A stretch of 5,835 bases of DNA, from assembly GCA_016219455.1 (NCBI GenBank), contig JACRMZ010000043.1, forward strand, positions 1 through 5,835, given 5' to 3'. Below, one piece after another: positions 5,456 to 5,835 of the stretch. Position numbers and translations under genes: made by a program. The stretch's first letter is position 1. The number at the start of each line of letters is the position of its first letter. Origin of the DNA: Candidatus Aenigmatarchaeota archaeon (lineage in GTDB: Archaea; Aenigmatarchaeota; Aenigmatarchaeia; PWEA01; JACRMZ01). Below the pieces are notes generated by a model. It made no database searches. It was not told where the DNA came from and saw only the letters and a list, made by a program, of their open reading frames with translations.

Positions 5456-5835
5456 ATGGAGAAGAAAGAAGCGGATAACACGAAGAAAGATTCGAAGGTA
5501 GAGGCAAAAAAGGACGATTCTGTGAATGAAAAGCAGGTGGCAAGGGCCGATACAGCAGCGCAAAAACCGGACCCCAGAAAAACCGAGGAAATAAAGAAAA
5601 CCTACCGCATAGAGATTGACAATGTCAAAGCCACCGTACGGATAATACTCAAGCCGGAGGAGTACGTCCCCATATATGACGTCGAGTACCCGAAGATGCA
5701 GGAAGCGACATCGGTTGTCATAGACACGATTCGCGAAGAACTGATTGAAAAGGTCTCCGTCAGCCCCAGAGAGATTTTAAACTCGAAACTCATGGAAGGC
5801 TTGAAGCAGCGTTTCATGGAAAAGGCCAACGAGCT
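5456..5835 (+). CDS. Type II/IV secretion system (FlaI/VirB11/TadA-like) ATPase, N-terminal part (3' partial)
   Basis: The first 126 codons of a frame that stays open to the window end. The start ATG is 1 nt after the previous stop. Residues 1-46 are a low-complexity, Lys/Asp/Glu-rich hydrophilic extension. From about residue 48 (YRIEIDNVKATVRIILKP) the sequence resembles the N-terminal domain of archaeal pilus/archaellum/secretion ATPases: a beta hairpin, then EYVPIYDVEYPKMQEATSVV, then a helix like IDTIREELIEKVSVSPREIL. In the family this domain precedes the RecA-like core with Walker A and B motifs, which would lie downstream and are not seen here. The expected role is a hexameric cytoplasmic motor that assembles pilin-like subunits, consistent with the two surface proteins upstream. 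The assignment rests on N-terminal pattern and context alone. Confidence 0.75.
   Translation, partial: MEKKEADNTKKDSKVEAKKDDSVNEKQVARADTAAQKPDPRKTEEIKKTYRIEIDNVKATVRIILKPEEYVPIYDVEYPKMQEATSVVIDTIREELIEKVSVSPREILNSKLMEGLKQRFMEKANE

Noticed and set aside
5119..5543. Two further minus-strand open frames (5119-5481 and 5289-5543)
   Set aside because: Leu/Phe/Ser-rich antisense shadows of the Lys/Glu-rich coiled coil and the ATPase N-terminus.

Overview
The window is a dense, single-strand gene cluster, most likely from an archaeon and plausibly from a DPANN-type lineage such as Micrarchaeota; the phylum is an inference from protein style and was not tested. The archaeal signs are two large extracytoplasmic proteins full of N-X-S/T sequons, heavy use of ATA and AGG codons, a BRE/TATA-like promoter in the only real intergenic gap, an ATGA gene overlap, and a last gene that looks like the N-terminus of an archaeal type II/IV secretion (FlaI/VirB11/TadA-like) ATPase.

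Layout, all on the + strand. (1) 1-3156: a giant surface protein, cut at its 5' end by the window edge. It has an N-terminal beta-rich region, a von Willebrand factor A (VWA) domain with a full set of MIDAS residues, and a C-terminal beta-rich region. The VWA domain is split by an insertion of about 355 residues built from two related modules. (2) 3153-4364: a second surface protein with one N-terminal membrane segment after a KKG motif, overlapping gene 1 by 4 nt. (3) 4365-4494: the only intergenic gap, with a TATA-like box and a leader that can fold into a compact three-way junction. (4) 4495-5454: a cytoplasmic protein with an N-terminal winged-helix-like domain and a long charged coiled coil. 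(5) 5456-5835: the start of the secretion/pilus ATPase, 1 nt after gene 4 and running off the window.

The order (VWA adhesin-like protein, pilin-like membrane protein, wHTH/coiled-coil protein, assembly ATPase) suggests a type IV pilus-like or Tad-like surface structure. The two glycoproteins would be external subunits, the ATPase the cytoplasmic motor, and the coiled-coil protein a possible cytosolic adaptor or scaffold. The membrane platform protein (FlaJ/TadC-like) would be expected downstream, outside the window.

The most notable signals are the split VWA domain with its N-N-C-C (nested) module order, a 122-nt block repeated 402 nt apart with a single difference although its flanks have diverged, and the predicted three-way-junction leader.
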